The translations under genes and the position numbers were made by a program. From Candidatus Amesbacteria bacterium (GTDB lineage: Bacteria; Patescibacteriota; Microgenomatia; CAZETR01; Amesbacteraceae), in the NCBI GenBank assembly GCA_027331445.1, contig DAHWUD010000007.1, positions 1 through 42,436 on the forward strand: a stretch of DNA of 42,436 nucleotides, written 5' to 3'. This document shows positions 42,301-42,436 of the stretch, one piece after another. Numbering within the stretch: position 1 is the stretch's first letter; each line of letters opens with the position of its first letter. Below the pieces are notes generated by a model. It was not told the origin of the DNA, ran no database searches, and worked only from the letters and a program-made list of their open reading frames with translations.

Positions 42301-42436
42301 CCAACTACTGGCAGCTTGCCGGCAATGTCCTGGCTCCTGCCACTGCCACAAATCAATTAGTCCTGGGCGGCAACACCACCACGGCTTTCCAGTTTGAAGT
42401 CAGCGGCAATCTGGCCGGTAAAGCTTTAGCCTCCTT
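39324..42436 (+). CDS. Membrane-tethered MerR-type regulator with giant tail-fibre-like exported region (3' end outside window)
   Basis: The frame stays open for 1037 codons to the window edge. Residues 14-58 are a MerR-type winged helix: VTIQEAADFLGVSTKTLRRW, then EKQGLLVPDRTPGNQRRY. A Pro-rich cytoplasmic linker follows, then one helix at about 93-114 (RYAYLPLIVFAVIIGSAFFA). From about 120 on the sequence is Gly/Ser/Thr/Asn-rich beta repeats like phage tail fibres and long surface fibres, with repeating units NYWQLAG.VLAPGG, LVLGG.T.T.FQFEV.G, KAL.SLN.TG, KILVASASGVNVF and GNLT. With the basic HTH inside and the repeats outside, this reads as a one-component membrane-integrated transcription factor. 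The C-terminus, where such fibres often carry a self-cleaving chaperone domain, is not visible. Confidence 0.75.
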   Translation, partial: MPDTLPRQLPNSPVTIQEAADFLGVSTKTLRRWEKQGLLVPDRTPGNQRRYNRIQLTTFSLTKKQPIIVPPPPVLSLPHPAAPPPPSPHFPLLRYAYLPLIVFAVIIGSAFFALRTQLPSQAAQIAARGLAVLQQRFPAPPRRPANPLHLSQLKLDNSRVLAAQTSAESFVFNVNVPSIFRAEATASSTLDVLGNLTAPNIIYGIRAGQGIAVSPGQTPTISLINPVNNLKSFSTFSVSGQSDVVAGNNSDKLTLIAGSNVSLTTDAVNKTVTISSSTLGTPVSIGNGGTGLSSFTTGDILYASATNTLKALPIGTAGQLLAVSGGVPAWITRSTACAGSCLGTAPTSTQTITPTQTTAIGLSVAQAASGSVDIFNITNNAGSTKYLEIDSSGNTIVNGNLNVGNLTASSPVFTDSGKNLTSTGVVSEIHGGTNQSTYTTGDLLYASSANTLSKLSIGTAGQLLAVSSGVPAWTTSSAVNYWQLAGDVLAPGGSATVTDRLVLGGQTSTPFQFEVNGSQIGKALVSLNETGNQNILVASASGSNVFTLDRSGDASMSGNLTLNSPATIATTNKQTLTLGDTNTGNIIFSGGNIGIGTNVSPKTALELNGAMYLDSISIPSTPTYQLYNNAGSLYWGSDTVCTSSSGCAATGTVLTSGTPSSGQVTFFQDPTHITGNSSFFWDITNHLLGLGTNSPTSMLSVNGAVTGKALAYFNETGDQKILVASASGVNVFSMDKSGNLTAGTYNGQTISSAASFTGSATVANGFTVTAGTITTPLATGALYSNSGTLTSEAQLAVTRGGTNSTAVPANGQVAYGTGTAYQFTSGGTTGYVLSFNSGSAPTWISPTGLGTNYWQDTSHVLAPGGNATVTDQLVLGGNTTTAFQFEVSGNLAGKALASLNYTGTDQKILVASASGVNVFQLGRTGTLTVGGTSGSNTGAVAFQDGSDTNTVTIQAGATSPSSYTLTLPTAQASGAQILQNNGSGVLSWVTSGTNYWQLAGNVLAPATATNQLVLGGNTTTAFQFEVSGNLAGKALAS
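41943..42436 (+). repeat. Exact 77-bp repeats inside the fibre gene, 417 bp apart
   Basis: Positions 41943-42019 and 42360-42436 are identical over 77 bp (the second copy reaches the window end). They encode LVLGGNTTTAFQFEVSGNLA with GKALAS. A further 38-bp exact repeat starting AAGATCCTGGTCGCTTCC occurs near 41480 and 42041. Confidence 0.9.

Noticed and set aside
40000-42436. Minus-strand frames opposite the fibre gene
   Set aside because: They are low-complexity antisense images of the repetitive plus-strand frame and have no promoter or start signals.

Overview
The window looks like chromosome of a Candidate Phyla Radiation (Patescibacteria) bacterium, most plausibly of the Microgenomates group. 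This is inferred from very short intergenic gaps, many small membrane or zinc-ribbon proteins, a divergent F-type ATPase operon, a DUF5674 protein, an L1 with a long N-terminal extension, and IS481/IS30-type elements typical of that lineage. Host genes are moderately GC-rich with strong preference for C-ending codons; a few inserts are clearly more AT-rich.

Layout. 1-3.4 kb: tail of an IS481-type transposase, a membrane-anchored protein, fmt, a small secreted protein, rpmB divergent from an M50 protease, a putative structured ncRNA, and tRNA-Thr(TGT), tRNA-Tyr and tRNA-Thr(GGT). 3.4-6.5 kb: a PilB/GspE-like ATPase divergent from a zinc-ribbon protein, rpmG, and hypotheticals. 6.5-11 kb: an accessory region with tRNA-Trp plus a partial tRNA copy, wrecked serine recombinase and IS30 genes, DUF5674, a Tat-type secreted protein and a decayed IS481-like element. 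11-16.4 kb: small enzymes (EEP phosphodiesterase, P-loop kinase, FkbM-like methyltransferase), membrane proteins, and a cobalamin riboswitch before an unrecognised zinc-ribbon protein. 16.5-23.8 kb: secE-nusG-orf-rplK and rplA-rplJ-orf-rplL, split by an opposing dprA-comM-yraN cluster in which comM carries an in-frame stop and a ~510-bp AT-rich insertion. 23.8-30 kb: a broken surface-protein gene, mreB, a PEGA/beta-propeller protein, tRNA-Arg, tRNA-Pro and an adenylate-kinase-like protein. 30-38.9 kb: M16 peptidase, argS and an ATP synthase operon. 39-42.4 kb: an AT-rich intergenic region and the start of a giant gene that runs off the window.

Three observations stand out. (1) The last gene joins a cytoplasmic MerR-type DNA-binding domain, one transmembrane helix and more than 900 residues of repetitive tail-fibre-like exported sequence. 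Near-identical 22-bp sites made of two tandem 10-bp TGTCCAA units flank the intergenic region, one before this gene and one upstream of the divergent ATP synthase promoter: a candidate membrane-tethered regulator with its operators. (2) The ATP synthase operon has an intact F1, but no a subunit; its c-like protein lacks the ion-binding carboxylate in the second helix and carries an exported N-terminal domain. (3) About twenty genes have a -10 hexamer only 4-11 nt (mostly 5-9) before the start codon, implying leaderless mRNAs; this rule moves several start codons and leaves two reading frames whose expected start position is ATA.

All functional calls come from reading motifs by eye; no database search, folding program or coverage data was available.
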